The notes under the pieces were generated by a model. It made no database searches and was not told the DNA's origin. It saw only the letters and a program-made list of their open reading frames with translations. DNA of 64,000 nucleotides from Flavivirga aquimarina (GTDB lineage: Bacteria > Bacteroidota > Bacteroidia > Flavobacteriales > Flavobacteriaceae): positions 186,001-250,000 of the forward strand of contig NZ_JAUOEK010000184.1 in NCBI RefSeq assembly GCF_030540835.1. The letters run 5' to 3'. Position numbers and translations under genes: made by a program. Numbering within the stretch: the stretch's first letter is position 1; every line of letters starts with the position of its first letter. This document shows positions 18,517 through 27,915 of the stretch, piece by piece.

Positions 18517-18843
18517 TTACTTTAATTTTTCGTTATTATGGTGCCTATCGTGATCGCGTTTTGCTTTCTTATCCATTCTTTTGTCAAATGCTTTTTGCAA
18601 ATCGACACCTGTTTGGTTTGCTAAACATAATACGACAAACAAAACATCTGCTAATTCCTCTCCTAGGTCTTTATTTTTATCACTTTCTTTTTCGCTTTGT
18701 TCTCCATAACGCCTAGCAATAATACGAGCTACTTCACCTACTTCCTCGGTAAGTTGAGCCATATTGGTGAGCTCGTTAAAATAGCGAACTCCATGTTCGT
18801 TTATCCAATCATCAACTATTTTTTGAGCGTTTTTTATGTCCAT
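18517..18843 (-). CDS. MazG-like nucleotide pyrophosphohydrolase
   Basis: A 108-residue protein with the MazG/all-alpha NTP-PPase motif: MAQLTEEVGEVARIIARRYG supplies the ExxE part and DLGEELADVLFVVLCLA the E-x-x-D part. It is the short single-domain form, likely a house-cleaning enzyme that hydrolyses noncanonical NTPs. It begins on the base next to the stop codon of the upstream DUF3857 gene (no gap), so translation is probably coupled. A link between rsgA, dtd and a mazG-like gene, as here with extra genes between, looks conserved in related bacteria; this last point is from memory. Confidence 0.88.
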   Translation of the reverse strand: MDIKNAQKIVDDWINEHGVRYFNELTNMAQLTEEVGEVARIIARRYGEQSEKESDKNKDLGEELADVLFVVLCLANQTGVDLQKAFDKRMDKKAKRDHDRHHNNEKLK

Positions 18844-20856
18844 CTATATTTTTGTTAAAACTATTTGTTCGTTTTCTTTTTCAATAAGTTGTTTAAAATA
18901 CTCTTTTAATGTATCGTAATACGAGGACGAAATAATAGGTAAATTAATTTCGGTTACTACAACTAATTGAATTGATTCATCGTTTCCAATTATATTATAT
19001 TTAAAAGATCCTAAATTATCCGGCAATGCTAATGCTACTTTTTCTGGAATAGATTCTAATTTATACCCATCTGGTAATTTTATCATAATTCTATATGTAC
19101 TCGAAGAAGGGTATCCAAAATCTACTGGGAATTCTCTATTTTTCAACTTAAAAGGATTCTCTACTGTTTTTAAAAAAAACATTGGGGAAAAGTAAATTTT
19201 ATCTCCAATGATATCTGCCTGACTTTCTTTTATAAATTTATAAGATTCTATGATCGGTTTCGATAAATTTAAATCGTTTGTAACTTTAAATTCTGAAACC
19301 TCCAAGCCATTGTATTTATTTTCTAATTTCTCAATAAAATCATCTTCATCTACATTGTTATAACGCTCTCTATAAGACAAGGCTTTATGTTTCGTTTTAG
19401 TTATTCTACACCCCCCATCGATAGTCCCACCTTCATTTAAATTAAGCATCATAACGATATCGTTTTTTGATTTTTCTTTTGGATATAAATCTACCAATGT
19501 AGAGCCTCCTTTTTCTGAAATTACTCGTCCTTGCCAATTCAATGTTCTATAAGGCAACACATTAGGTACGCTATATTTATTGGTAGCATCTAGCAGGATA
19601 TACTCATCTGAAAGTTTTACACAACCGATAACATAATTATACCCTTCTCGCGTAGGAAATAATGGAACACCATTTTCCCTTGTACTTACCAAAACAGGGT
19701 AGGCACTTAACCCTGCATATTTTAGCATAGATGTTAGCATTAAATTTATTTCTGCAACATTCCCTGTATGTTCTTTATAAGCTTTTTTAACACCATCACT
19801 GGTATATTTACCATAATAACCATTCCATTTTACTCTAGATTTTACAAAATCAAAAATTAAAGCCATACGTTTCATAGGATCTGAAATGGAACCAATTATA
19901 GCATCTATTTCTTCTTTATAATACCCTGTTTTATTTAATTCATCTCCAAAACGAGAATCTTCATAAATGGTCTTAACAACATCTTCCCATGTCGTGGAAT
20001 AATACTTAATAGCAGATTGTGGAAACTTTGTATAAGATAACTCATACTTTACTGAAGACCTATAGTTGTTTATATTATTTACATATGGTTCTTCTTTCAA
20101 AGCTGGTACATCTGTAAGGTTATAGGTTGATATACTTTTATTAAATTCTACTTTTGATGTACTAAATGTTGTATTTGCAGAATTACTAAAATTTCCAGTA
20201 GTTCTTGTTTTATTTGTAAAAGTAATATTGTCTCTTCTTTGTTCCGTTTTAGGAGTTACCATTAAAAACCCTTTAGTATTAACTTTAAAATTAAAATACT
20301 CTGGTGTTTCAAATTTAGCTTCTAATTTTTTTATGGGAATGCCGTACTGAAAATCAAATTCATCAACATTATAATAAAAGGGGGATATAATCCGATACTT
20401 ATACTCAATCACACAGCCTTCTTTAATATTAGGCATTGTAAATTTTATTTCGTTAAAATATTTAGATTTTTCTGTTTTAAAAATGCCCTGTTTAGTTAGC
20501 TTAGTTTCTTCTATTTTGCCTTCAGATAAATTATAAGTGTACGCTTTTATACTGCTTACGTCTTCCTTCTCATTTCCATTTTTATATAAACTTACTTGGT
20601 TAGTAGCATAGCTAAAACCTTCTTGATTATATATTTTTATGCGCTCGTGTATTTCGGATATCAACTGAAAACCTTCTTGTTCACTGTATTCAAAAAATGT
20701 TCTTCTATACTTATATAAGTATGTTGCATTTGCAGATGAGTCTAACGGGTTAAAGGCTTCTTCCAACTCTTTTTTAGAGATTTTTCCAAATTTATAATCT
20801 TGTGCAAATGTTGTTATAGTAAAACATAAGCTAAATAGAACCACTATGATTTTCAT
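18844..20856 (-). CDS. Exported DUF3857 protein with cysteine-less transglutaminase-like domain
   Basis: A 670-residue exported protein with signal peptide IIVVLFSLCFTITTFAQ. An N-terminal DUF3857 beta-rich region (about residues 30-270) is followed by a transglutaminase-like core (about 325-430) and a further beta domain. The core's nucleophile position is valine 367 (GNVAEINLML) and the His position is Tyr408 (YNYVIG); only Asp423 (LLDATNKYS) of the triad remains. It is therefore probably not an active peptidase or transglutaminase, but a binding protein of the envelope. Four base pairs separate it from its paralogue upstream. Such proteins are common in Bacteroidetes with no firm function. 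Confidence 0.82.
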   Translation of the reverse strand: MKIIVVLFSLCFTITTFAQDYKFGKISKKELEEAFNPLDSSANATYLYKYRRTFFEYSEQEGFQLISEIHERIKIYNQEGFSYATNQVSLYKNGNEKEDVSSIKAYTYNLSEGKIEETKLTKQGIFKTEKSKYFNEIKFTMPNIKEGCVIEYKYRIISPFYYNVDEFDFQYGIPIKKLEAKFETPEYFNFKVNTKGFLMVTPKTEQRRDNITFTNKTRTTGNFSNSANTTFSTSKVEFNKSISTYNLTDVPALKEEPYVNNINNYRSSVKYELSYTKFPQSAIKYYSTTWEDVVKTIYEDSRFGDELNKTGYYKEEIDAIIGSISDPMKRMALIFDFVKSRVKWNGYYGKYTSDGVKKAYKEHTGNVAEINLMLTSMLKYAGLSAYPVLVSTRENGVPLFPTREGYNYVIGCVKLSDEYILLDATNKYSVPNVLPYRTLNWQGRVISEKGGSTLVDLYPKEKSKNDIVMMLNLNEGGTIDGGCRITKTKHKALSYRERYNNVDEDDFIEKLENKYNGLEVSEFKVTNDLNLSKPIIESYKFIKESQADIIGDKIYFSPMFFLKTVENPFKLKNREFPVDFGYPSSSTYRIMIKLPDGYKLESIPEKVALALPDNLGSFKYNIIGNDESIQLVVVTEINLPIISSSYYDTLKEYFKQLIEKENEQIVLTKI

Positions 20857-20860
20857 TTTA

Positions 20861-22771
20861 TTACTTTTTAATTAATGCTACTTTTGCGTTATCTTGTTTA
20901 TTCACTTCTTTATAAAAATCTCTAAATGCGTCATAATCTTCTTTAGGAAATTCTCCATCTTTTACTATAAATTCTCTTTTATATATAAGAGTATTTTCAT
21001 CTTTAACAATCACTTCCGTTTTATAGCGACCAAATTTGTTCTCAATACTCTTACTCCCAGGTTTAGATTCCACTTTATAATCTTGTGGTAGTTTAATTTC
21101 AACCTCATCAATATCTGTAAATCCTCTTTTTATTTTTAGAGGGTGTTTTCTATTTCTATAACGATCTGGTATATCTGTGTTTCTATTTAAAGCATTTAAA
21201 GTAAACAACATTCTATTACCTAGTTTTTTAGAATAGTTAGAAGCCTGAAAATGAACCCCTTCAATAAACTCAATCGCCTCTTTATCATTGGTGATATGCA
21301 TATTATCAATTGTAATCGTATTGATATATTTCCAGCGTTTTTTATAATGTTTATCTAAATCTCTTTCTGTTTCTGTTTCTAACCAATATTTATCGTCATA
21401 TTGTATCCCTTTAGAATTTATATTTACATCAACATTAATGGCTCCTTCGTTAGATATAGTGTAGCTTCCTTTTATTCGTTGAGTGCTCTCTTCTGTATTG
21501 TATTTTTTTGTGTGTTGTATTTTGCCTCCTTCTGGTGTGATGACTAATACATCTCTATCATCTGTAAAATCACCAATAAAACCAAAAGGTAACTTTTGAC
21601 TTGTACACTCTAACCAGATATCCTCCTTATCTTCTTGTGGAATATTTAAAATGACATGATTACCTTGCATGGCCGCAAAATCTTTTTCTAAGCTTCTTTG
21701 CGAACTGCCTGCATAAACAACTGTATAATTAGATTTGACTCCAGCTGCTTTTAAAAGCGACATCGTGTAGTTTGTTAAAGCTTTACAATCTCCGTAACCT
21801 AATTTATCAACTTCGGATGCATTGAAAGGTTTCCAACCTCCAATTCCTACTTGTACACTTATATAACGTGTTTTATCTTGTACATACTGGTATATTTTCT
21901 TAGCTTTTGCTACATCATCAGGTTCATCCTTCACCAAGTTTTGAATCATACTAATGGTACTTGCAGGTAAATCATACGTATCTTTTATCAAATCGTGGTA
22001 CATCCATTTTCCGAAATCACTCCAATTTTCTACCTGTGTATGTACTCCTTCTAATGTAAATTGTTTTGAAGTAACCAACACTTTAGGAGCCATATTAACA
22101 GACCCAGGGCTATATGCTTCGGGTTTAACGGCTTCAATATTTTTTACTTCATATGCAATTTTTCCTGCAGTTTCTTCCTTTAATAAATCTAAAGTTTCAA
22201 AATTCTTCTCTTTTGTTCTAATAGTAATATCTTCAGGAAAATCAATGTTATAGGTGCTTTTTTCTACACTTACAAAATAACCATTAACAGGCGCAAAAGG
22301 TTGAATAAATGCTGTATTATTATTAACAACTTCACTAGTAAATTCAATTGTGTATGGGTATTCAATAGGAGTATATTCTAAATATTTAACTCTAGAATCC
22401 GAATATAAGGTTCCTCCATCAACAGCACTAACATCTTTGAAATCATTCTTTTTAATTTTCTTAATTTCATTCCCGAAATTATCAAAAACTAAAACTTCCA
22501 AACGCCTAATTTTTACATTATTATCATAATATACATAAGCATCTACATCATCATTACCTTTTTTATTTAAAACCGTAATAACCTTTTTTTCAGTAACATA
22601 CATTTCATTTGACGATTTTAGTGAAATGTAAACATCATGAGATCGAATCACTGCATTAGCCTTTTCTTTAAGATTTGCCGGAATGGTATAACTGGTGTAT
22701 AAATTTTCCTGTGAAGAAACAGATAACGTTATAAGTAAAATAAAAATACTCATTATTTTTTTTACAATCAT
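20861..22771 (-). CDS. Exported DUF3857 and transglutaminase-like protein
   Basis: A 636-residue exported protein with signal peptide IMSIFILLITLSVSSQ. DUF3857 covers about residues 45-235 and the transglutaminase-like core about 285-400. Cys329 is in LGYGDCKALTN and His372 in GNHVILN; the third position reads WLECTSQ, so Glu388 stands where Asp is usual. The pair Cys-His is intact, unlike in the next gene. It is the first of two tandem paralogues, followed by the mazG-like gene, all tightly spaced. Role in the periplasm unknown; peptide cross-linking, cleavage or binding are possible. Confidence 0.85.
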   Translation of the reverse strand: MIVKKIMSIFILLITLSVSSQENLYTSYTIPANLKEKANAVIRSHDVYISLKSSNEMYVTEKKVITVLNKKGNDDVDAYVYYDNNVKIRRLEVLVFDNFGNEIKKIKKNDFKDVSAVDGGTLYSDSRVKYLEYTPIEYPYTIEFTSEVVNNNTAFIQPFAPVNGYFVSVEKSTYNIDFPEDITIRTKEKNFETLDLLKEETAGKIAYEVKNIEAVKPEAYSPGSVNMAPKVLVTSKQFTLEGVHTQVENWSDFGKWMYHDLIKDTYDLPASTISMIQNLVKDEPDDVAKAKKIYQYVQDKTRYISVQVGIGGWKPFNASEVDKLGYGDCKALTNYTMSLLKAAGVKSNYTVVYAGSSQRSLEKDFAAMQGNHVILNIPQEDKEDIWLECTSQKLPFGFIGDFTDDRDVLVITPEGGKIQHTKKYNTEESTQRIKGSYTISNEGAINVDVNINSKGIQYDDKYWLETETERDLDKHYKKRWKYINTITIDNMHITNDKEAIEFIEGVHFQASNYSKKLGNRMLFTLNALNRNTDIPDRYRNRKHPLKIKRGFTDIDEVEIKLPQDYKVESKPGSKSIENKFGRYKTEVIVKDENTLIYKREFIVKDGEFPKEDYDAFRDFYKEVNKQDNAKVALIKK

Positions 22772-22832
22772 ATATTATAAAGCTTAAAGCGTTAAAGGTA
22801 AATGTATCTGATTAATTTTTATATGAGAAAAC

Positions 22833-23369
22833 TCAGGTTTTTTCATCTATAATCCCTTTTATGCGATAAATCAAAAATCTCACAGACAATATAAGAAAAG
22901 ATGGGATAAATATATATTTAAATTCGCTAAATAATACTTTCAGTCCCCATTCTGAAAAAAAATTTTTTATCCCAATTGGTGATACTTGAATTTCTCGAAA
23001 CGGGAAGAAAAAACGATTATTATTAAACGGAATAAAAAACCCGACACCTTTCCCTCCAGATGTCATGGCGTCTAAAACACCATGCGATAACGTTGACAAA
23101 AAAATAACACTAAACCAAATAAGCTTATTTTTTCTACCCAAGGTGAACATTAAAATACAAGCCCATATAATTGAAAATAATATGGAATGTGAAAAACCAC
23201 GGTGTCCTAAAGGGTGTGAATAAGGAATCCCTAATTTAAAACCTATAACATCGAAATCCGGGAGTATTGTAGATAATATTGCAAATACTATGAGCCATTT
23301 AGCTTGCTGCTTATCTATAACTTTAGCGAGAGTAAGACCAACAATACTATGTCCGAATATAGATGCCAT
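22833..23369 (-). CDS. YdjM-like membrane-bound metal-dependent hydrolase
   Basis: A 178-residue inner-membrane protein of the YdjM/PF04307 family. Candidate metal ligands are seen in FGHSIVGLTLA, LPDFDVIGF, SHPLGHRGFSHSILFS and TLSHGVLDAMTSGG, the standard His/Asp pattern. About four membrane segments are visible. The family is predicted to hydrolyse phospholipid-like substrates but its reaction is not established. Its ATG overlaps the dtd stop codon in a TAATG junction, which suggests coupled translation. Confidence 0.85.
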   Translation of the reverse strand: MASIFGHSIVGLTLAKVIDKQQAKWLIVFAILSTILPDFDVIGFKLGIPYSHPLGHRGFSHSILFSIIWACILMFTLGRKNKLIWFSVIFLSTLSHGVLDAMTSGGKGVGFFIPFNNNRFFFPFREIQVSPIGIKNFFSEWGLKVLFSEFKYIFIPSFLILSVRFLIYRIKGIIDEKT

Positions 23370-23821
23370 TATTCTCTATTTTTCGAATCTATAATGATAG
23401 TAACTGGTCCATCGTTGATTAATTTCACCTTCATATCTGCACCAAATCGTCCTGTTTGTACTTGTTTACCCAAATCAACCTCTAATTGTTTCACGAAATC
23501 TTCATAAAGAGGCACTGCTATATCTGGTTTTGCTGCTTTAATATAACTTGGTCTATTTCCTTTTTTTGTGGAAGCATGTAAAGTAAATTGACTTACCACG
23601 ATAACATCTCCATTGGCATCGAGTAGTGCATTATTCATAACATTATTTTCATCACCAAAAACACGAAGATTCACTATTTTGTTGGTTAACCATTTAATAT
23701 CTTCTTGGGTATCTTCGTTAACAATACCTAAAAGGATTAAAAACCCTTTTGAAATGGAGGCTACTTTCTCTCCATCTATCGTTACGCTGGCTTCCGATAC
23801 TCTTTGTATGACTATTTTCAT
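23369..23821 (-). CDS. dtd: D-aminoacyl-tRNA deacylase
   Basis: A 150-residue DTD of normal length. The Gly-cisPro motif is in NDGPVTI, and the second conserved motif is VSQFTLHAST. It frees tRNAs charged with D-amino acids or glycine by mistake. It follows rsgA by about 70 bp with a CCCC/GGGG repeat in the gap and overlaps the next gene by one base. Identification is firm. Confidence 0.97.
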   Translation of the reverse strand: MKIVIQRVSEASVTIDGEKVASISKGFLILLGIVNEDTQEDIKWLTNKIVNLRVFGDENNVMNNALLDANGDVIVVSQFTLHASTKKGNRPSYIKAAKPDIAVPLYEDFVKQLEVDLGKQVQTGRFGADMKVKLINDGPVTIIIDSKNRE

Positions 23822-23825
23822 TTTT

Positions 23826-23852
23826 CTCCCCTAAATCCCCAAAGGGGGCTTT
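23826..23852. repeat. CCCC/GGGG dispersed repeat between rsgA and dtd
   Basis: A short copy of the repeat that reads CCCCTAAATCCCCAAAGGGG then GCTTTTTT. It is similar to the units in the cys spacers (50713, 52119, 52258, 53196) and near 39779. Confidence 0.5.
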
Positions 23853-23893
23853 TTTATTATTAATTAAAACTCATTACTACTACAACAAACTGC

Positions 23894-24844
23894 TTACTCT
23901 TTTTCCCAATGATCTGTTCTATAATGCTCTTCTTCGCCTTCAATAATTTGCAAATAACTTCTGTAACGCGAAAATGCAATGTCATCACTATCCAATGCTT
24001 TTTTAACAGCACACTTAGGTTCTTGAACGTGTAAACAATTATTAAACTTGCAATTTTGTTTTAATTTAAATATTTCTGGAAAATAATCGCCAACTTCTTC
24101 CTTATCCATATCAACCACTCCAAAACCTTTTATACCGGGTGTGTCAATAATTTTTGCATCGAAGCTTAAATCAAACATTTCTGCAAAGGTTGTGGTATGT
24201 TGCCCTTGCATATGTTGTGTTGAAATTTCTTTTGTCTTAATATTTAAAGTAGGTTCAATAGCATTTACAAGTGTAGATTTACCAACTCCAGAATGCCCTG
24301 AAAACATGCTAACCTTATTACGCATTAAAGTTTTTACCTTATCTACATTTTTACCTGTTTTAGCAGAAATACCTAAACATTCGTATCCTATTTTCCTATA
24401 AACATGTGCCAGGTATTTAACTTCTAAAAGGGTTTCTTTATCGTAAGTATCTATTTTATTAAACAACAATACTGTTTTAATAGAATATGCTTTGGCTGTG
24501 ACTAAAAACCGGTCGATAAAACTGGTTAATGTTGGTGGATTATTAATGGTAATCATTAAAAAAACCTGATCTAAGTTCGCTGCAATAATATGTGTTTGCT
24601 TGGATAAATTAACCGACTTTCTAACTATATAGTTGGTTCTATCATGAATCTTATGTATAACACCCGACTCCTTATTGTTATGAGTTTCAAGTTCAAAATC
24701 TACCGTATCACCTACTGCTATGGGATTTGTACTTTTAATACCTTTAATACGGAATTTCCCTTTTATTCGGCATTCATAAATATGGCCTAAATCGGTTTTA
24801 ACCGTGTACCAACTTCCTGTAGATTTATAAACGCGTCCTGTCAT
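23894..24844 (-). CDS. rsgA: Ribosome small subunit-dependent GTPase RsgA
   Basis: A circularly permuted GTPase of about 316 residues acting in late 30S maturation. N-terminal OB-fold (about 1-70) with MTGRVYKSTGSWYTVK; then NKID (G4), SGHSGVGKSTL (G1) and DTPGIKGFG (G3) in permuted order; then the zinc-binding knuckle CKFNNCLHVQEPKC. A longer frame to 24883 starts with TTG and adds a hydrophobic stretch foreign to the family, so the ATG at 24844 is chosen. It heads the run rsgA-dtd-ydjM-like. Confidence 0.96.
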   Translation of the reverse strand: MTGRVYKSTGSWYTVKTDLGHIYECRIKGKFRIKGIKSTNPIAVGDTVDFELETHNNKESGVIHKIHDRTNYIVRKSVNLSKQTHIIAANLDQVFLMITINNPPTLTSFIDRFLVTAKAYSIKTVLLFNKIDTYDKETLLEVKYLAHVYRKIGYECLGISAKTGKNVDKVKTLMRNKVSMFSGHSGVGKSTLVNAIEPTLNIKTKEISTQHMQGQHTTTFAEMFDLSFDAKIIDTPGIKGFGVVDMDKEEVGDYFPEIFKLKQNCKFNNCLHVQEPKCAVKKALDSDDIAFSRYRSYLQIIEGEEEHYRTDHWEKE

Positions 24845-24881
24845 TAAGACAAAGATGAAAATAATTAGGCTGTAATACAAC

Positions 24882-24907
24882 AAAAAAGGCTACCCAAATG
24901 GGCAACC
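24882..24907 (-). terminator. Intrinsic terminator after the 509-residue secreted protein gene
   Basis: On the minus strand GGTTGCCC-ATTT-GGGTAGCC forms an 8-bp stem with two G-U pairs, followed by TTTTTTG. It separates the gene at 24933-26462 from rsgA. Confidence 0.75.
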
Positions 24908-24932
24908 TTTAAATTATTAAAAGGTGTATTTA

Positions 24933-26462
24933 TTAAATATTCAACTTTTCTAAGTGTATATCTAAAGTCTTTTCTTTTTTATTGTATTCCATTAGCATTA
25001 CATGCCCAAGCTTAGCTGGTAAAACCCTAAGTTCAATTTTCTTACTATCTTTTTCTAAATAAATTTTGTCTTCAGATAGTTTTCCTTCGTTGTACATAAT
25101 AGTTTTAAATGCCAATTTATTTTTTTCTCCTTTTAACCTTTCATAATCTATAAAATTTGCATAAAACCTGTCCCTATCTGTATCTATTTGGGTAAACTCA
25201 TAATCAAAAGCACCAAAAGCTTTCAAAGCATGGGCATTAAGTTGTGGGCTGCCAAAATCTATTAAGCTTGGCGCACGGGACTTTCCTTTTTTAAAGACTT
25301 CAATATTATTGAGATCAAAATTATTATTAAACTCAAAAACCATAGCATCAGTAATTGTTAATTGAGTAGCAGATCCACTACCGCCTAGAGCAAGAGAAGC
25401 AATGCCGGCCCCACTTGCTGTTTTTCTATACTTCTCGCCTATGCAATAATAAGTTCCTTTTTGGGTTCTTACGATATCATGAAAATAAACATAACCTCTG
25501 TTTGAGTCTTTACCATCTAAACCAGTTGGCATCATTTTGTCTATTTTGTCTTCCCAACTAACTTTGTTATCAGAAATAACCTTTCCGTCTAAATTATTTA
25601 TTTGGGCAAAAATACCTAAGCTTTTCGCCTTTATTATATTATCTCCTTTTTTATAATATTCTCCCAAAAGAACGACTTCATTCTCATTGGATAAAAACGC
25701 ATTTGTTATAAGCCTTGGATTATTCTCTCTATCAAACTCTTTTTCAAATAACAACTTACCTGTTTCTATATCGATAACCAATACCTTAAATTTTATGGTT
25801 TGACTAAATAGCGATTTTCTTGAAGCTTCTAAAGCAACAATAACTTTTTCATTTACTTCTATAGGGTTAATAGCCAAAATTTCCTCACTGTCTTCTGGAG
25901 AATTATAATCCCATGTAGTTCCTCCATCTGTGGCTATATATTTTAAACCATATCCTAATTTTTCATTGTTTTTTACATAGTTGAACAAAAAACCCTTATT
26001 ATCTACTGGAAGTAACATATTAAAGTTTCCGGTTTTAACCATCAAATTCAACCATTTCATTTCTTTTTTGTTAACATCTATCAAAACATCCTTTCCCCTC
26101 TCACCTTTCTTGTCAAAAGAAACAAGCTTATATTGTCGCTCTTTAACATTAATCATGGTAAACATTAACGCTTGATTGTTAAACTTGCTATCTGCTAAAA
26201 TGGTGTTTTTTTCATCTATATAAGATTTTGTTGCAATATCATTTAAGTTATTGTCTAACATCTTAATAGCATATTCTCTTTTACCTTTTTTTAGCTTATC
26301 AACTTCATAGTAAAAATAATAGCCATCTACATCATTATTTTTATCCATTAAAGCTCCTATATTTTTCATTTTTAGGGAAGTAATTTCTTTAAGCGTTTTT
26401 TCTTGCGCGTTTAAAGAAAAGCTTATAATACTTAAGCATATTAAAGTTAAAAATTTTCTCAT
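24933..26462 (-). CDS. Exported protein of unknown function
   Basis: A 509-residue protein with a signal peptide (KFLTLICLSIISFSLNAQ). I do not recognise a characterised family. The mature part alternates short beta-strand-like stretches with charged turns (KEMKWLNLMVKTGNFNMLLP, KVLVIDIETGKLLFEKEF), which suggests a beta-propeller-like or repeated-strand fold. A Gly/Ser/Ala-rich piece (GIASLALGGSGSATQ) lies near residue 355. The upstream neighbour, 11 bp away and probably in the same transcript, is an M48 peptidase. Similar proteins seem widespread in Flavobacteriia. Confidence 0.7.
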   Translation of the reverse strand: MRKFLTLICLSIISFSLNAQEKTLKEITSLKMKNIGALMDKNNDVDGYYFYYEVDKLKKGKREYAIKMLDNNLNDIATKSYIDEKNTILADSKFNNQALMFTMINVKERQYKLVSFDKKGERGKDVLIDVNKKEMKWLNLMVKTGNFNMLLPVDNKGFLFNYVKNNEKLGYGLKYIATDGGTTWDYNSPEDSEEILAINPIEVNEKVIVALEASRKSLFSQTIKFKVLVIDIETGKLLFEKEFDRENNPRLITNAFLSNENEVVLLGEYYKKGDNIIKAKSLGIFAQINNLDGKVISDNKVSWEDKIDKMMPTGLDGKDSNRGYVYFHDIVRTQKGTYYCIGEKYRKTASGAGIASLALGGSGSATQLTITDAMVFEFNNNFDLNNIEVFKKGKSRAPSLIDFGSPQLNAHALKAFGAFDYEFTQIDTDRDRFYANFIDYERLKGEKNKLAFKTIMYNEGKLSEDKIYLEKDSKKIELRVLPAKLGHVMLMEYNKKEKTLDIHLEKLNI

Positions 26463-26473
26463 TTTTCTAAAAG

Positions 26474-27832
26474 TTAATTATTGATTGATTTAAAAAATTC
26501 TATTATTTCACTAAGATTGTGAGTGTCTATCTTTTTATTTTTAATTAATTCGCAAAAAGCCAACCCTATTTTTTTCACCTCGTTAAGTTCTAAATTGTTC
26601 AAAAAAAGTCGAATTGTATTTAACTGTTTCTCATCTGAAAAACCATTCTTTTGGGGGACATACTTTCCTAATTCATGTGCTTTTTTTGCTTGATAAGTCA
26701 GGTACAGTAATTCCACCATTTTAGAATAATAATATTCTGAACTTATTTTTTTATGATTGTATTTTTCTATCAATTGATACAAGGCTAAATCTAAAAACTT
26801 CAAATCAAAGGCGAACTGAATACTTTGCATATTAGACACATGCTTTAAGTCTTGATATTTATAATCAATCGTTTTTAATTTATTTTCTTCCCTTATTACG
26901 TTGTAATCTTTTATCAATTTATTCACCCTAAACTCAATTTCCGGGTGTGTTTTCAAAGTATCTGAAACTAAGCTAAAATCATTTATTTTTTCGCTTGTAT
27001 CAAAAAGCGATGTTGTTTCTTTTAGCCAATACGATTTAAATGGATAGCTCTTAAAATCAAAAACACTATCTATCTTAATATCGTGATGAAAAACCATTTC
27101 ATCTACTCTTTTTAGCTTTTCTAAAGCATAAAGAGCTGCTGGTTTTGAATATCTTGTTTTAGAAAACATAACAAAGCCTAAAGAATCTGCCTCTGCTTCT
27201 ACTTCCTTGGAATAGTCTAAAATATCTATGCTTAATTCATCAATAACAGAAAGTGCAGCTCTAGTTTGTCCGTATCTCTTTCTTTTAATTTCTCTTACTT
27301 TTTTTTTGGTCTCTTTTGAATTTATTAGTGCTACTCTTTTAGTAATACCTTTTAAAGAGTGTTCTAGCAACTTGTGCGCTATTTCATGGCATATTATAAA
27401 TGCCAATTCATCATTGGATTCTAACTGGGTAAATAAACCTAAATTGATTTCAAACATGCCATCTCCATAGCAAGCTGCATTTGGTACTATAGAATTCTTT
27501 ATAAAAAAACTAAAGTCTGTTGGGTTAATGTTAGGATTGGATTCGTAAATATGCTCAAGTACGAGATTTAAATCTTTTTTTATTTTAGAATTAAAAATAT
27601 AAGTGCTGTCTTCTATTGATTCTAAAACTTTTCCATCTCTGTTTTTATAAGCTTTTTTTATTTTAGAAGAAAGGGAACCGTTAATTTTCTCAATATGGTT
27701 ATTATTAATTCGCTTTAAATAAACTTTTAGAGAATCTAAGTTATTCGGAATATACTGATTTGAAGATTCTTGCGCAGTGATAAAATTGATAATACACAAA
27801 AATATTAGAATTGGGGAGTGTCTAAAATTCAT
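26474..27832 (-). CDS. Exported M48-type zinc metallopeptidase
   Basis: A 452-residue protein with an N-terminal signal peptide (SPILIFLCIINFITAQ). The zinc motif HEIAHKLLEH is at about residue 149 and the downstream Glu ligand is in EVEAEADSLGF, the usual M48 order. Members degrade misfolded envelope proteins (BepA/HtpX/Oma1 group). No transmembrane segment after the signal is evident, so it should act in the periplasm. The C-terminal half is helical and Leu-rich, perhaps a TPR-like region as in BepA. It is probably co-transcribed with the 509-residue gene. Confidence 0.85.
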   Translation of the reverse strand: MNFRHSPILIFLCIINFITAQESSNQYIPNNLDSLKVYLKRINNNHIEKINGSLSSKIKKAYKNRDGKVLESIEDSTYIFNSKIKKDLNLVLEHIYESNPNINPTDFSFFIKNSIVPNAACYGDGMFEINLGLFTQLESNDELAFIICHEIAHKLLEHSLKGITKRVALINSKETKKKVREIKRKRYGQTRAALSVIDELSIDILDYSKEVEAEADSLGFVMFSKTRYSKPAALYALEKLKRVDEMVFHHDIKIDSVFDFKSYPFKSYWLKETTSLFDTSEKINDFSLVSDTLKTHPEIEFRVNKLIKDYNVIREENKLKTIDYKYQDLKHVSNMQSIQFAFDLKFLDLALYQLIEKYNHKKISSEYYYSKMVELLYLTYQAKKAHELGKYVPQKNGFSDEKQLNTIRLFLNNLELNEVKKIGLAFCELIKNKKIDTHNLSEIIEFFKSINN

Positions 27833-27852
27833 TGAACCAAAAATATAAAAAA

Positions 27853-27894
27853 GGTGTCTAAAAAATGATGAACTTTGTCACTTTTTTAGACACC
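27853..27894 (-). terminator. Intrinsic terminator of the aromatic operon
   Basis: Perfect 13-bp arms, GGTGTCTAAAAAA (27853-27865) and TTTTTTAGACACC (27882-27894), with a 16-base loop; on the minus strand TTTTTT follows. It lies 22 bp past the DAHP synthase stop. Confidence 0.85.
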
Positions 27895-27915
27895 CTCAAA
27901 TAATTCTACGTTCTT

